Position numbers and translations under genes: made by a program
The notes under the pieces: generated by a model
Told to the model about the DNA's origin: nothing
Databases searched by the model: none
Seen by the model: only the letters and a program-made list of their open reading frames with translations
Source of the DNA: Planctomycetaceae bacterium
GTDB taxonomy: Bacteria; Planctomycetota; Planctomycetia; Pirellulales; Pirellulaceae
Direction: 5' to 3'
DNA: 64,000 bases
NCBI GenBank assembly: GCA_005778405.1
Contig: SXOA01000023.1
Coordinates: 1 to 64,000, forward strand
In this document: positions 43,179-52,721 of the stretch, in pieces
Position numbering within the stretch: position 1 is the stretch's first letter
How the letters are laid out: every line of letters starts with the position of its first letter

Positions 43179-46100
43179 TTAGTGCACATACAAAAACGCA
43201 TTCGTATTCAGCAGCACGCGGCAGAAAGGGGCCAAACCGTGTTTCTCCACGAGCGATAGGCTCGCCGAAATCTCTAAGTCGGTCGCCGAGCGACCGTAGG
43301 CTAGTTCAATTGCGCGGGCGATCTGCTTGGATTGGTCGTCACCCGCTTCGCGCTTCACACGCTCGGCCAGGTCGTCCGCCATGCGGAGCGTGAAGGAGTT
43401 ATTGAGCAGCGAGAGGGCCTGGAGCGGCGTCGTTGTCGCGCCCCGTTTGGGAGTTGCCGTGGAGGGGTCAGGACAATCGAAGGTGTCCAGCAACGGATTC
43501 TTGCCGCCGCGAGCCCACATCCGGTAGACGCTCCGGCGGTTGAACTCCGGCCCGACGAAGTCTTGCGGCTCATAAAACTGTGCGCTTTTGTGCTCGAACG
43601 GCCGGAAGTCCTTGTAGCTCGGTCCGCCGACAGCCGGATTGAGCTGGCCGGTGATGGAGAGCATCGCATCGCGGATTGCCTCCGCTTCCAGCCGCCGCGG
43701 ACTGTACCGCCACAGCAGCCGGTTATCGGCGTCAAGCGCGACGGCCTCTTTCCGCGGCAGCGAAGCCTGTTGCCAGGTCGCGGAAAGGACAATCGTGCGG
43801 TGCAATTCCTTCAAGCTCCATTTCTGCAGGATGAGCTCGCTAGCCAGCCAGTCGAGCAACTCCGGATGGGTCGGCGGCCCGCCACTGAAGCCAATGTCAT
43901 TGGACGTATCAACGAGGCCGCGGCCGAAGTGATACTGCCAGACGCGGTTGACGATGGTCCGGGCGAAGAGCGGGTTCTTGTCGCTGGCAATCCACTGGGC
44001 CATCCGTTTGCGGCGTTCACCCTCGGGGGCATCAGGAGCCAAGCCGAATTCGCTGCCGCTTGTGGTGAGCACGGAGAGGCCGGCCGCGGCAATTGGTTCT
44101 CCCTTTGCCTGCGGATTTCCCCGAATGAGCAAACTCGTCACTTCCCCCGGCTGCTGGGGAGTGCAGGCGAAGACTTTTGGTTCGCTGAACCGCGCGAGCT
44201 GCTGGCTCAAGTCAGTGATTTCCGAAAGCAGCTTCTTGCGCTGGTCGCGCTGTGCCGGTTCCAAACGCCCGGCGAGCTCCTCTTCGCTGATATGTCGCGA
44301 CGCGACGCCGGCGGAAGCGGCGACTTCTTCCGGCGTCAGTGCCCGTTCGTAGAAGTTGGCCCGCTCGATGGCTCCCGCCAGGTGTTTGTTCCCACCGGGC
44401 GGTCCGTGCCGCATGCCAAAGACAATCTGGGATTCCTTGGCTTTGAAAACCAACGGCCCGCTACTCTTGTAAGGCTTGCCGTACGGAAGCCCATCCCGAT
44501 AGCCGGTGATGGTGCCGTCAGCGGAATAAACGATGGCCACATGAACCGGGCGATCCTTGGCCTGCACTTCCTTCGGCCCTTCGAACGACTGCGTGCGGGC
44601 GAAAAAGTTGCTGCCAGCCAGCCATTGCTGCGGCTCCTTTTCAGCGAAGACGATGGAATCGAAGTACGATCCATCGAGCGACTGGATGGTGATGACGCCG
44701 CCCCCTCTTTGTTCAAGGTTTGAAAGGCGGACCCAGGCTTCCAGCGTCTTCTCCTTGATGTCCGCCGGCAGCGGTGCGGTCGAAACATAGCCGCTTTTGC
44801 CATCGAGAAACAGTTCACCTTTCTCCAGTCTCGCCGTTTCCTTGGCTTCTCCATTCAGTCGGCCGGCATCGTCCTTCAAGTCCCCATCGAAGTCCCAATG
44901 GGCATACGCCTTGGGAGGAGCCGGCATCTTTTTGGCCGCCGCTTCACGCTCGGTGAGAATCGCCGCACGAACCGGCTCCTCCATCGCAGCAAGAGAATTG
45001 CGTAACTTCTCGCGCCTGTCGGCCAGTTCCACCGGTGCTCCCTGCGGCGGCAAACTCCGCTCGCCGCGGCGCACTCCCGCCAGGGCCGACGCCAATCGGT
45101 AATAATCGGTCTGCTTGATCGGATCGAACTTGTGATCGTGACAGCGAGCACAGTTGACGGTCACCCCGAGAAACGTCTGCCCGACGATGGCGACGATATC
45201 TTCCAGCTCATCCTGCCGCATGATCTTTTGCATCACGTCCCCCTTCGGCAGCAGGCTGTCGTGTGCGCCGCCGACGAGAAAGCCCGTGGCAGTTACGGCA
45301 GCGGGATCCCCAGGCCGCAGTACGTCGCCGGCGATTTGCAGCCGGGCGAACTCGTCATACGAAAGGTCGCGGTTGAGGGCCTCGATCACCCAGTCCCGGT
45401 ATCGCCAGGCATTCGGCCGCATCCGGTCATATTCAAAGCCGTCGCTTTCGCCAAAATGGGCCACATCAAGCCAGTGCCGCCCCCATCGCTCCCCATAATG
45501 GGGCGAATCGAGCAGTTTCTGCACAAGTTGCGAATAGGCATCGGGGGATTCATCCTTGGTGAAGGCCTCCACTTCCTCCGGCGACGGAGGGAGGCCAATG
45601 AGATCGAAATGGAGGCGGCGAATGAGCGTACCGCGATCCGCCTTTGGCGAAGGCACCAAGCCGCGGGCTTGCAGTTTCGCGAGCACGAACGGGTCGATAG
45701 GATTCTTCTTCCAGTCCGCGTCCTTGACCTCGATTCGCGGAACTTCGGGCCGCACTAGCTTTTGCAGCGACCACCAGTCATATCCGGCCCGCGTCGCTGT
45801 CGAATATCGATAGGGATCGATGGGGCTCGTTCCCCATTTCGCCCCCGCGGAAATCCAGGCTTTGATGGCCGCCCGTTCGTTCTCGGGTAGCGGCCTTTTC
45901 GGAGGCATTTCCCCCTTCGCGATCCGCTCCCATAACAGGCTCTCTTCCAACTTTCCCGGCGCGAGGACTTTGCCGCTGTCGCCGCCGGCCTCCGCCGATT
46001 TCACCTGGCTCAAGTCGAGCCCCCCCTTCTTCTCCGCGCCACTGTTGTGGCAATCCATACAGCGACTGGCGAGGATTGGAGCGATGGTGCGGTCGAAATC

Positions 46101-46187
46101 GGGGTCGGCGGCAAGAACGAGCGAAGCCTGCATTCCGCCCAGAACAGCCAGAACAAAAAACGTTGCTACGGAGGCAATTCGCATCAT
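43179..46187 (-). CDS. PSCyt1 / DUF1549 / LamG-like / DUF1553 domain protein
   Basis: The exported protein is about 1002 residues. The signal peptide (MRIASVATFFVLAVLGGMQASLVLAA) precedes PSCyt1 with CMDCH near 45. DUF1549 contains RRLHFDLIGLPPSPEEV, SPHYGERWGRHWLDVAHFGESDGFE and VNCARCHDHKFDPI. Between about 430 and 640 lies a concanavalin A-like LamG/PSD-type domain (GELFLDGKSGYVSTAPLP, TLEAWVRLSN, RANFYERALTPEEV). DUF1553 ends the protein (RTIVNRVWQYHFGRGLVDT, SLLNNSFTLRMADDLAERV). The LamG insertion distinguishes it from the copy at 20389. It is divergent from the DUF1501-SDR operon. Confidence 0.92.
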   Translation of the reverse strand: MMRIASVATFFVLAVLGGMQASLVLAADPDFDRTIAPILASRCMDCHNSGAEKKGGLDLSQVKSAEAGGDSGKVLAPGKLEESLLWERIAKGEMPPKRPLPENERAAIKAWISAGAKWGTSPIDPYRYSTATRAGYDWWSLQKLVRPEVPRIEVKDADWKKNPIDPFVLAKLQARGLVPSPKADRGTLIRRLHFDLIGLPPSPEEVEAFTKDESPDAYSQLVQKLLDSPHYGERWGRHWLDVAHFGESDGFEYDRMRPNAWRYRDWVIEALNRDLSYDEFARLQIAGDVLRPGDPAAVTATGFLVGGAHDSLLPKGDVMQKIMRQDELEDIVAIVGQTFLGVTVNCARCHDHKFDPIKQTDYYRLASALAGVRRGERSLPPQGAPVELADRREKLRNSLAAMEEPVRAAILTEREAAAKKMPAPPKAYAHWDFDGDLKDDAGRLNGEAKETARLEKGELFLDGKSGYVSTAPLPADIKEKTLEAWVRLSNLEQRGGGVITIQSLDGSYFDSIVFAEKEPQQWLAGSNFFARTQSFEGPKEVQAKDRPVHVAIVYSADGTITGYRDGLPYGKPYKSSGPLVFKAKESQIVFGMRHGPPGGNKHLAGAIERANFYERALTPEEVAASAGVASRHISEEELAGRLEPAQRDQRKKLLSEITDLSQQLARFSEPKVFACTPQQPGEVTSLLIRGNPQAKGEPIAAAGLSVLTTSGSEFGLAPDAPEGERRKRMAQWIASDKNPLFARTIVNRVWQYHFGRGLVDTSNDIGFSGGPPTHPELLDWLASELILQKWSLKELHRTIVLSATWQQASLPRKEAVALDADNRLLWRYSPRRLEAEAIRDAMLSITGQLNPAVGGPSYKDFRPFEHKSAQFYEPQDFVGPEFNRRSVYRMWARGGKNPLLDTFDCPDPSTATPKRGATTTPLQALSLLNNSFTLRMADDLAERVKREAGDDQSKQIARAIELAYGRSATDLEISASLSLVEKHGLAPFCRVLLNTNAFLYVH

Positions 46188-46280
46188 GGCTCCACTATAA
46201 GAAGTGCCTGCGCATGACGCCACACCAACGAATTACCACAAAACCTTGCCACTCTTCGCCCAACTAGATATCCTAACGAC

Positions 46281-47648
46281 ATGCTCCGCATCACCTCGAC
46301 AGATAGCGACATCGGACGTGTACTCCCTCGTCGCTCCTTCCTGCAAGCGGGAGCGCTTGGCCTGGGCGGATTGACCCTCGCCGAGTTGATGAAGTTGCGG
46401 GCCGAAGGAGCTGGCGGAAGGGCGGGCAAGCCCAGGGACTCAGCCGTCATCCTCTTTTGGTGCAGTGGCGGGCCCGGCCACATGGAAACTTGGGATCCCA
46501 AGCCGGCCGCTCCTGCCGAATATCGCGGGCCGCTGCGGGCCATCGATACCAGTGTGCGCGGCGTCCAGTTCAGCGAGCTGATGCCGCGGCAGGCGGAGAT
46601 CATGGACAGGCTGGCCGTGCTCCGCACCGTAAATCACGGCACCGGCGACCACACGAAGGGGAATCACTGGATGCTCACCGGCTTTGAAGGGCCGGCCTTC
46701 AACGCCCCCGACAACACCCAGCAGCGCCGCCCCGCCATCGGTTCCGCCGTCGCCCGGCTCCGCGGTGCCAACCAGCCGGGGCTCTTGCCTTATGTCGGCG
46801 TGCCACATCTCCGCGGCGGCACCGACAATCTGTTTCACTATGCATCGTATCTCGGCGGCGGTTACAACCCGTTCGTCGTCAACTCCGACCCCAACGACAA
46901 AAAGTTCTCCGTCCGCAACCTGGGGATGAACGGCGACTTGACGTTGCAGCGGGCTGAAGACCGCCGCAACCTCCGCCTAGATCTCGACCGCCTGGAGGCC
47001 ACTGCCGAGCGAAAGATGAGCGAACTGGATGAGCACCAGCGCGCCGCTTTCGACCTGCTCACTAGCCAACAGGTGCGAAAGGCGTTCGACGTCTCGCATG
47101 AGAAGGACACACTCCGCGACCAATACGGGCGGCACACGTTCGGCCAAAGCGCGCTGTTGGCCAGAAGATTAGTCGAGCACGGCGTCACCTTCGTCACCGT
47201 CAACTGCGTCCCCTGGGACCATCACGGCTCCCCCGGCCAATACAAAACGGAAGAAGGGGCCCGCCTGCTCATCCCGCCCCTCGATCAGGCCATCGCCGGC
47301 CTCGTCCAGGACCTCATCGCCCGCGGCCTCTACGAAAAAACGCTCGTCGTCGCCATGGGCGAATTCGGCCGCACACCGCGAATGAACAAAGCCGCCGGTC
47401 GCGACCACTGGGGGAACACCTTTAGCGTGCTGATGGGCTGCGGCAACATGAAAATGGGTCAGGTAATTGGCCGCTCCACCCACCGTGGCGAAGAAGTCGC
47501 CGACCGCCCGGTCAGTCCGCAAGACGTTGCCGCCACGGTCTACCACCACCTAGGCATCAACGCCCGCAACGTCAGCTTCCGGGATCTCTTAGACCGCCCC
47601 ATGCCCCTGATCGACAGCGGCGAGCCCATCCGCGAATTGGTGGGCTGA
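46281..47648 (+). CDS. DUF1501 family protein, operon with SDR
   Basis: The 455-residue DUF1501 protein has a Tat-like signal in the first 40 residues (LPRRSFLQAGALGLGGLTLAELM). Family segments are LFWCSGGPGHMETWDPKP, VLRTVNHGTGDHTKGNHWML, LVVAMGEFGRTPRMN, GRDHWGNTFSVLMG and GRSTHRGEEVAD. The SDR gene starts 3 bases after its stop, so they are cotranscribed. The 93-base gap to the divergent DUF1553 gene should contain both promoters. Confidence 0.93.
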   Translation: MLRITSTDSDIGRVLPRRSFLQAGALGLGGLTLAELMKLRAEGAGGRAGKPRDSAVILFWCSGGPGHMETWDPKPAAPAEYRGPLRAIDTSVRGVQFSELMPRQAEIMDRLAVLRTVNHGTGDHTKGNHWMLTGFEGPAFNAPDNTQQRRPAIGSAVARLRGANQPGLLPYVGVPHLRGGTDNLFHYASYLGGGYNPFVVNSDPNDKKFSVRNLGMNGDLTLQRAEDRRNLRLDLDRLEATAERKMSELDEHQRAAFDLLTSQQVRKAFDVSHEKDTLRDQYGRHTFGQSALLARRLVEHGVTFVTVNCVPWDHHGSPGQYKTEEGARLLIPPLDQAIAGLVQDLIARGLYEKTLVVAMGEFGRTPRMNKAAGRDHWGNTFSVLMGCGNMKMGQVIGRSTHRGEEVADRPVSPQDVAATVYHHLGINARNVSFRDLLDRPMPLIDSGEPIRELVG

Positions 47649-47651
47649 GCC

Positions 47652-48407
47652 GTGAACGATGAATTTCAGAACAAGGTCGCCCTCGTCACTGGCGGCTCAC
47701 GCGGAATCGGGCTGGCGATCGCCCGGCAACTGGCGCGGGGGGGAGCCGATGTGGCCATCAGTTACGGCTCACGCGTTGGACCGGCTGAGGAAGCGGTCGC
47801 AGAGTTCCACGCACTAGGACGCAAAGCGATCTGCGTCCAGTGCGACGTGGCCTCGCAAGAACAGATCATTGAATTGGTCCGCCGTACGCGGGATGAACTC
47901 GGCCCAATTGATTACCTCGCGCACTGCGGCGCCATCAGCAACACGGCCACGCACACTGAGCTAGATTTTGAACGCTGGCGGGAGATGATTGATTGCAACC
48001 TGCATGGTGCTTTCCGCGTCGTCTGGGCCGTGAAGGACGAGATGCTGGCCCGAAAGTCGGGGAGCATGGTGCTGATTTCTTCCGTTGCCGCCCTTCGCCC
48101 TCGCGCCCGGCAAATTCACTATGCCACCGCCAAAGCGGGCGTCATTGCCATGGCCCGTTGCTGTGCGGAGGCATTTGGGCCGTCAAACGTCCGGATCAAC
48201 TGCATTGCACCCGGGCTAATCGAAACGGAGCTGCTCCACGTCCTTTCCGATCAGCAAATCCAGTCCATCGTCGATCAAACTCCGATGGGGCGAGTCGGCA
48301 CGCCGGAAGAAGTCGCCGAGATGGCCTGCTTCCTTCTTAGCGATCGGGCGAGCTTCACCACCGGGCAGTGTCTGCTGGCGTGTGGTGGACGAGTGACACT
48401 GCCATGA
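47652..48407 (+). CDS. Short-chain dehydrogenase/reductase (FabG-like)
   Basis: This 251-residue classical SDR starts with GTG. The NAD(P) motif is VTGGSRGIGLAIA near residue 12. The catalytic Ser is in LISSVAAL near 140, and YxxxK reads HYATAKAG near 155. A C-terminal segment (PMGRVGTPEEVAEMACFLLSD, ASFTTGQCLLACGG) matches the FabG-like group. It may reduce a 3-oxoacyl substrate or a sugar; the substrate cannot be told from sequence. Cotranscription with a DUF1501 gene is unusual context. Confidence 0.9.
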   Translation: MNDEFQNKVALVTGGSRGIGLAIARQLARGGADVAISYGSRVGPAEEAVAEFHALGRKAICVQCDVASQEQIIELVRRTRDELGPIDYLAHCGAISNTATHTELDFERWREMIDCNLHGAFRVVWAVKDEMLARKSGSMVLISSVAALRPRARQIHYATAKAGVIAMARCCAEAFGPSNVRINCIAPGLIETELLHVLSDQQIQSIVDQTPMGRVGTPEEVAEMACFLLSDRASFTTGQCLLACGGRVTLP

Positions 48408-48422
48408 TGCAGGCTCTTTTTG

Positions 48423-48529
48423 ACCACGGATGGCACGGAGTGCACGGATAGGAGAAAAGTGAGTTTTTGCTTTATCGTCTTTGTTTGGTTCGCAGCCCTC
48501 ATCCGTGAATTCCGTGACATCCGTGGTTA
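48423..48529. repeat. Inverted 9-nt period repeat upstream of rlmN
   Basis: The left arm holds CACGGATGG, CACGGAGTG and CACGGATAG units. The right arm holds ATCCGTGAA, TTCCGTGAC and ATCCGTGGT. The probable rlmN GTG start lies within the last unit. Confidence 0.82.
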
Positions 48530-49551
48530 AACTCTTCAAGGACCTGACCTCCGACGACCTTAGCGAACAGCTCGGCATCCCGCTCCGCCTCGCTCGTCGA
48601 TTGCAATCGCTCTTGGTTCGCAAGGGAGCGGCAGAACTCCCCCGCGAGCTGCCGGAAGTTTCGCCAAGGTTACTTGCGCGATTGCGAGACGCAGCTCAAG
48701 TCCCCCATCTGACGCTTCTCGAAAAAGTTGTTTCGCCGCAAGATGATTTCGCCAAGTACCTCTTTCGCGGCGTTGGTGATGAACCGTTTGAAGCAGTCCG
48801 CATTCCGCTGCTCCATCGTCAAAACGATCCAAAATACGTCGTCTGCGTCAGCTCGCAGGTCGGCTGTGCCTTGGCCTGTGCGTTTTGTGCCACGGGGAGA
48901 ATGGGGTTTCGCCGCAATTTGGAATCGTGGGAAATAGTCGATCAGGTCGTGAAAGTGCAGGCCGATTCCGAGCATCCTGTCCGGGGCGTCGTCTTCATGG
49001 GAATGGGTGAGCCGCTGCTCAACTACGACCGCGTGATGCGGGCGGCGGCGATCTTTTCGGAACCCTGCGGCCTGGCCATCAGCGCCAAGAGCATTAGCAT
49101 TTCCACAGCCGGCGTTGTCCCCGCCATTCGCCGCTTCACCACGGAAAAGCGGCCGTATCGTCTCGTAGTCTCCCTCACCTCCGCCGATCCGGAAAAACGC
49201 CGTGAGCTGATGCCCATCGAGAACACCTACTCGCTGCCGGAACTGATGGCCGCCGTGCGGGACCATCAAGCCGCGACGGGCACCCGCAGCATGCTCGCCT
49301 GGACCGCCATTTCCGGCGTCAACACTTCCGCCGAAGATGCCCGGCAACTTGCCGAGCTCACTGCCGGCCTCCCCATCAAGCTCGACCTCATCGACGTGAA
49401 CGACGCCACCGGCCAGTTCCTGCCGCCCAGCGATTCCGAACTCGCCACCTTCCGCGATGCCCTCCGCCAGGAGCTCGCCATGCCCGTCATTCGCCGGTAC
49501 AGCGGCGGCCAGGACATCCAAGGCGGGTGCGGGATGCTCGCGGGAAAGTAG
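48523..49551 (+). CDS. rlmN: 23S rRNA (adenine-C2)-methyltransferase RlmN
   Basis: This radical SAM enzyme methylates C2 of A2503 in 23S rRNA (and A37 of some tRNAs). The radical SAM cluster motif CALACAFC follows VSSQVGC near residue 105, in RlmN arrangement. GVVFMGMGEPLLNYDRV, SISTAGVVPAIRRF and the C-terminal GGQDIQGGCGMLAG with the methyl-carrying cysteine are all present. The GTG at 48523 is preferred; the ORF-track TTG 14 codons upstream lies in a repeat. The start sits inside the right arm of a 9-nt period element. Confidence 0.9.
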   Translation: MVKLFKDLTSDDLSEQLGIPLRLARRLQSLLVRKGAAELPRELPEVSPRLLARLRDAAQVPHLTLLEKVVSPQDDFAKYLFRGVGDEPFEAVRIPLLHRQNDPKYVVCVSSQVGCALACAFCATGRMGFRRNLESWEIVDQVVKVQADSEHPVRGVVFMGMGEPLLNYDRVMRAAAIFSEPCGLAISAKSISISTAGVVPAIRRFTTEKRPYRLVVSLTSADPEKRRELMPIENTYSLPELMAAVRDHQAATGTRSMLAWTAISGVNTSAEDARQLAELTAGLPIKLDLIDVNDATGQFLPPSDSELATFRDALRQELAMPVIRRYSGGQDIQGGCGMLAGK

Positions 49552-49646
49552 GACGCACCTCCGGGGCGCTCCAGGTTTGGTCACCGGGGCGGCGTGGAGT
49601 TTTTTCGCGAACGGACATTGCACCGCTTCATCGATCACTCCTGGCA

Positions 49647-49667
49647 CGTCTCGGAAAGACGGCCTAC
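49647..49667. repeat. Left copy of an inverted 21-bp repeat pair
   Basis: CGTCTCGGAAAGACGGCCTAC, the near-exact reverse complement of a sequence at 52592. It lies just upstream of the PQQ-type dehydrogenase gene. Confidence 0.6.
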
Positions 49668-49700
49668 TCTAATAGCATCTTCCCTCTCACGGAGCTGACC

Positions 49701-52595
49701 ATGCCTCGTATTCACCACTCTGTCATCGCTGCAGTTGCCATTGTCTGCCTTGCCTCGTCCCTTTCGGCTGATGACAAGGACAAGCCCACTGCCGCGCGAA
49801 AGCCATGGACGACCTCCCGCCTCCACGGCTCGCCCGAACCTCCCGAGCCGTACAAGATCGTCTCGTCCTTCCCCGTCCTCAAATTCAATCGCCCCACCAG
49901 CATTGAAGAAGTCCCCGGCCAGAACCGCCTCCTCATCACCGAGATGAGCGGCAAGGTATTTACGTTTTCGAAGGACCCCAAGACTGCCAAGCCCGATCTT
50001 CTCATCGACCTTGTGGCCAGTCTCTCCAAAGAGCTCACCGGCCGCACCGTTGCCCTCTTTGACGCTGAGTTCCACCCCAAGTTCACCGACAACCATCAGC
50101 TCTTCCTCTGCTATGTCCATCCGGACAAAGGGGGCCACACCCGCGTCAGCCGCTTCACGCTTACTGCTGAAGTCCCGTCCAAGGTCAGCAGCGAAGAAGT
50201 CATGATCACCTGGCCCTCCGGCGGCCACAACGGTGGCTGCCTGGAGTTCGGCAAGGACGGCATGCTCTATATCTCCACCGGCGACGGCTCGGGGCCCAAT
50301 CCGCCCGATGGACTCACCTCCGGCCAGGATGTCTCCGACCTCCTCGGCTCCATCCTGCGAATCGACGTCGATCACAAGTCGGGCAACAAACTCTACACCG
50401 TCCCCTCCGACAATCCTTTCGTCGAGAACAAAGCGGGCCTCCCTGAGATTTGGGCCTACGGCCTCCGCAACCCCTGGAAGTTCGGCACCGACACCCTCAC
50501 CGGCAACATCTTCGCGGCCGACAACGGCTGGGAAACATGGGAGATGGTCCACAAGATCGTTCGCGGCGGCAACTGCGGCTGGCCGGTGATGGAGGGTCGA
50601 GCTGCCCTTCGCAGCGAGGTCAAACCCGGCCCGACGCCCATCCTGCCGCCGGTCAAGGACCACCACCACTCGGAAGCCAACTCCGTCATCGGCGGCCCGG
50701 TCTATCGCGGCAGCAAGCTCCCTCTCGCCGGCTCGTTTATCTACGGCGACTACATCACCGGCACCCTCTGGGCCATCCGCCCCGACAAAGACAACTCCTA
50801 CACCCACACCACCCTCTGCGACACCGACCTCCGCATCGTCGCCTTCACCCAAGGGAGCGGCGGCGACGTCTACGTCCTCGACTACGACCTCACCGGCCAA
50901 ATCTACGAACTCATCCCCTCCGGCCTCAAAGACACCACTGCTACCTTCCCCCGGCGACTGAGCGAGACGGGGCTGTTCAAGTCGCTCAAGACGATGGAGC
51001 CGGCGGGGGGAGTCGTTCCTTACGATGTCATTGTCCCTCGCTGGCTGGACGGGGCGAGCGGGCAGCGGTTTGTCGCCGTTCCCGGCACCGGCAAGGTTGC
51101 GCTTTCCGCGGGACAGGACAAGCCTGCTGTCTATCCCGAGGGAACCGTCTTCGCCAAGCACCTCACTCTGCCGCAGGGAGATGAGAAGGAACCAGTCCGT
51201 CTCGAAACACAAATCCTCCACTTCGAAAACGGCTCCTGGCATCCCTACAGCTACTTGTGGGATGACGCGGGTCAGGATGCCATGCTGGTGGAATCGATTG
51301 GCAGCAGCCGGCCTATTCAACCGGCCAATGCTCACGCCCGTACCTGGCATGTCAACGCCGTCAACGAATGCAAACTCTGTCACAACGCAGAATCGGGAAA
51401 CATCCTTGGCTTCGTGTCGAACCAGCTTGCGAACATAGAGACACTCGCCAATCAAGGAGTCATTCCCCCGCTGGAGCCGAATTCGGAGCCGCCCGAGCGT
51501 CTCATCAATCCTCACGATCCCAAGAACGACCTCAACTCCCGCGCCCGCTCTTACCTCCATGTCAATTGCAGCATGTGCCATCAGCCGGGGGGGAACGCCA
51601 TCGTCTCCTTCTATCTCCGTCGCGACATGCCGTTCGACAAGCTCAACACCCACAAGGGAACCGGCATCGGCACATTCGGAATGCGGGATGCCAAAATCAT
51701 CGTTCCCTCCGATCCCTACCGCAGCGTCCTGATGTACCGCATGTCCAAGCTCGGCTACGCCCGCATGCCCTACATCGGCTCGCGCGTCGTCGATAGCCAA
51801 GGAGTCGCCCTGATCGAGGAATGGATTCGTTCGCTGCCACCGGATGAGAGCGACGGCAAAAACTCCGCCCCACGGAGGGCCGATTCCGTGGAAGCCAAAG
51901 CGATGCACTTACTCACGCAAGTGGACGGCTCTTCCGCCGAGAGTCGCAAACAGGCGCTCGCCACGCTGACCAACTCCTCGGAAGGTGCGCTCGCACTTAT
52001 CGGCCAACTTCACCGCGGGACCATTACCGAGGGCGATTCCAAGGATGCCATTGCCCTCGGCTCCACTGCCAAGAGCGACATCCGCGGACTGTTTGAGACC
52101 TTCATTCCCGAAGCGCAGCGGCGGCCGACGCTCGGTCCGACTTTCGACCCGCAAATCGTGCTGAAACTCGAAGGAAACCACGACCGCGGCAAGCTCATCT
52201 TCTTCAGTGACGGTGCCCGCTGCCGGAACTGCCACGAAACGGACGACAAGAGCAAGTCCGTCGGCCCCACGCTTCTGGACATCGCCAAGAAGTATCCCAA
52301 GGCCAGCGACCTCCTGGAGCATGTCCTCAAACCCTCTCTGAAAATCGACGAGCCCTTCGCCGCCTACACCCTGCTCACCACCGGCGGCCAGACCCATAGC
52401 GGCTTGCTCGTCGAAAAGACCGACCGGGAAGCCGTCCTCAAGACCGCCGAGAAACTCATAGTACGCATCAAAACCGCCGACATCGACCAGTTCAAGAAGA
52501 GCGACAAGTCCCTCATGCCCGACCGCATCCTCAGCGACCTCACGCCGCAAGAGGGCGCGGACCTGATCGAGTACATCCGGTCCCAGGGAAAGTAG
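49701..52595 (+). CDS. PQQ-type sugar dehydrogenase fused to cytochrome c modules
   Basis: From the ATG with GGAG upstream, the exported product is 964 residues. The signal peptide is HHSVIAAVAIVCLASSLSADD. Residues about 50-400 form a glucose/sorbosone dehydrogenase six-bladed propeller (VPGQNRLLITEMSGKVF, WPSGGHNGGCLEFGKDGMLYISTGDG, YGLRNPWKFGTD, GNCGWPVMEG, YRGSKLPLAGSFIYGDY). The following region contains CKLCH near 560 and CSMCH near 620. A C-terminal haem module has CRNCH near 840 and closes with a Met-containing TGGQTHSGLLVEKTDREAVLKTA region. It probably oxidises a sugar or alcohol and passes electrons to its own haems. Confidence 0.85.
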   Translation: MPRIHHSVIAAVAIVCLASSLSADDKDKPTAARKPWTTSRLHGSPEPPEPYKIVSSFPVLKFNRPTSIEEVPGQNRLLITEMSGKVFTFSKDPKTAKPDLLIDLVASLSKELTGRTVALFDAEFHPKFTDNHQLFLCYVHPDKGGHTRVSRFTLTAEVPSKVSSEEVMITWPSGGHNGGCLEFGKDGMLYISTGDGSGPNPPDGLTSGQDVSDLLGSILRIDVDHKSGNKLYTVPSDNPFVENKAGLPEIWAYGLRNPWKFGTDTLTGNIFAADNGWETWEMVHKIVRGGNCGWPVMEGRAALRSEVKPGPTPILPPVKDHHHSEANSVIGGPVYRGSKLPLAGSFIYGDYITGTLWAIRPDKDNSYTHTTLCDTDLRIVAFTQGSGGDVYVLDYDLTGQIYELIPSGLKDTTATFPRRLSETGLFKSLKTMEPAGGVVPYDVIVPRWLDGASGQRFVAVPGTGKVALSAGQDKPAVYPEGTVFAKHLTLPQGDEKEPVRLETQILHFENGSWHPYSYLWDDAGQDAMLVESIGSSRPIQPANAHARTWHVNAVNECKLCHNAESGNILGFVSNQLANIETLANQGVIPPLEPNSEPPERLINPHDPKNDLNSRARSYLHVNCSMCHQPGGNAIVSFYLRRDMPFDKLNTHKGTGIGTFGMRDAKIIVPSDPYRSVLMYRMSKLGYARMPYIGSRVVDSQGVALIEEWIRSLPPDESDGKNSAPRRADSVEAKAMHLLTQVDGSSAESRKQALATLTNSSEGALALIGQLHRGTITEGDSKDAIALGSTAKSDIRGLFETFIPEAQRRPTLGPTFDPQIVLKLEGNHDRGKLIFFSDGARCRNCHETDDKSKSVGPTLLDIAKKYPKASDLLEHVLKPSLKIDEPFAAYTLLTTGGQTHSGLLVEKTDREAVLKTAEKLIVRIKTADIDQFKKSDKSLMPDRILSDLTPQEGADLIEYIRSQGK

Positions 52596-52612
52596 GTCGT
52601 CTTTCCAAGACG
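52592..52612. repeat. Right copy of an inverted 21-bp repeat pair
   Basis: GTAGGTCGTCTTTCCAAGACG, matching the reverse complement of the copy at 49647 at 19 of 21 positions. Its TAG is the stop codon of the dehydrogenase-cytochrome gene. Confidence 0.6.
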
Positions 52613-52721
52613 ATCAGGGGTTGTCGCGGCGCATGGCAAACAGTTCTTTGACGAACGGACCTCTATCGCGAGGCAGCGTCTTCTCCAGGCACTTCTTTTT
52701 GAGAATCGGACGAAACAAAGC

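Noticed and set aside
43332-44723. 463-codon plus-strand ORF
   Set aside because: Antisense to the DUF1553 gene, which has full domain evidence.
49635-51908. 757-codon minus-strand ORF
   Set aside because: It is antisense to the PQQ-type dehydrogenase. Its composition is typical of shadow ORFs and no motif is recognisable.
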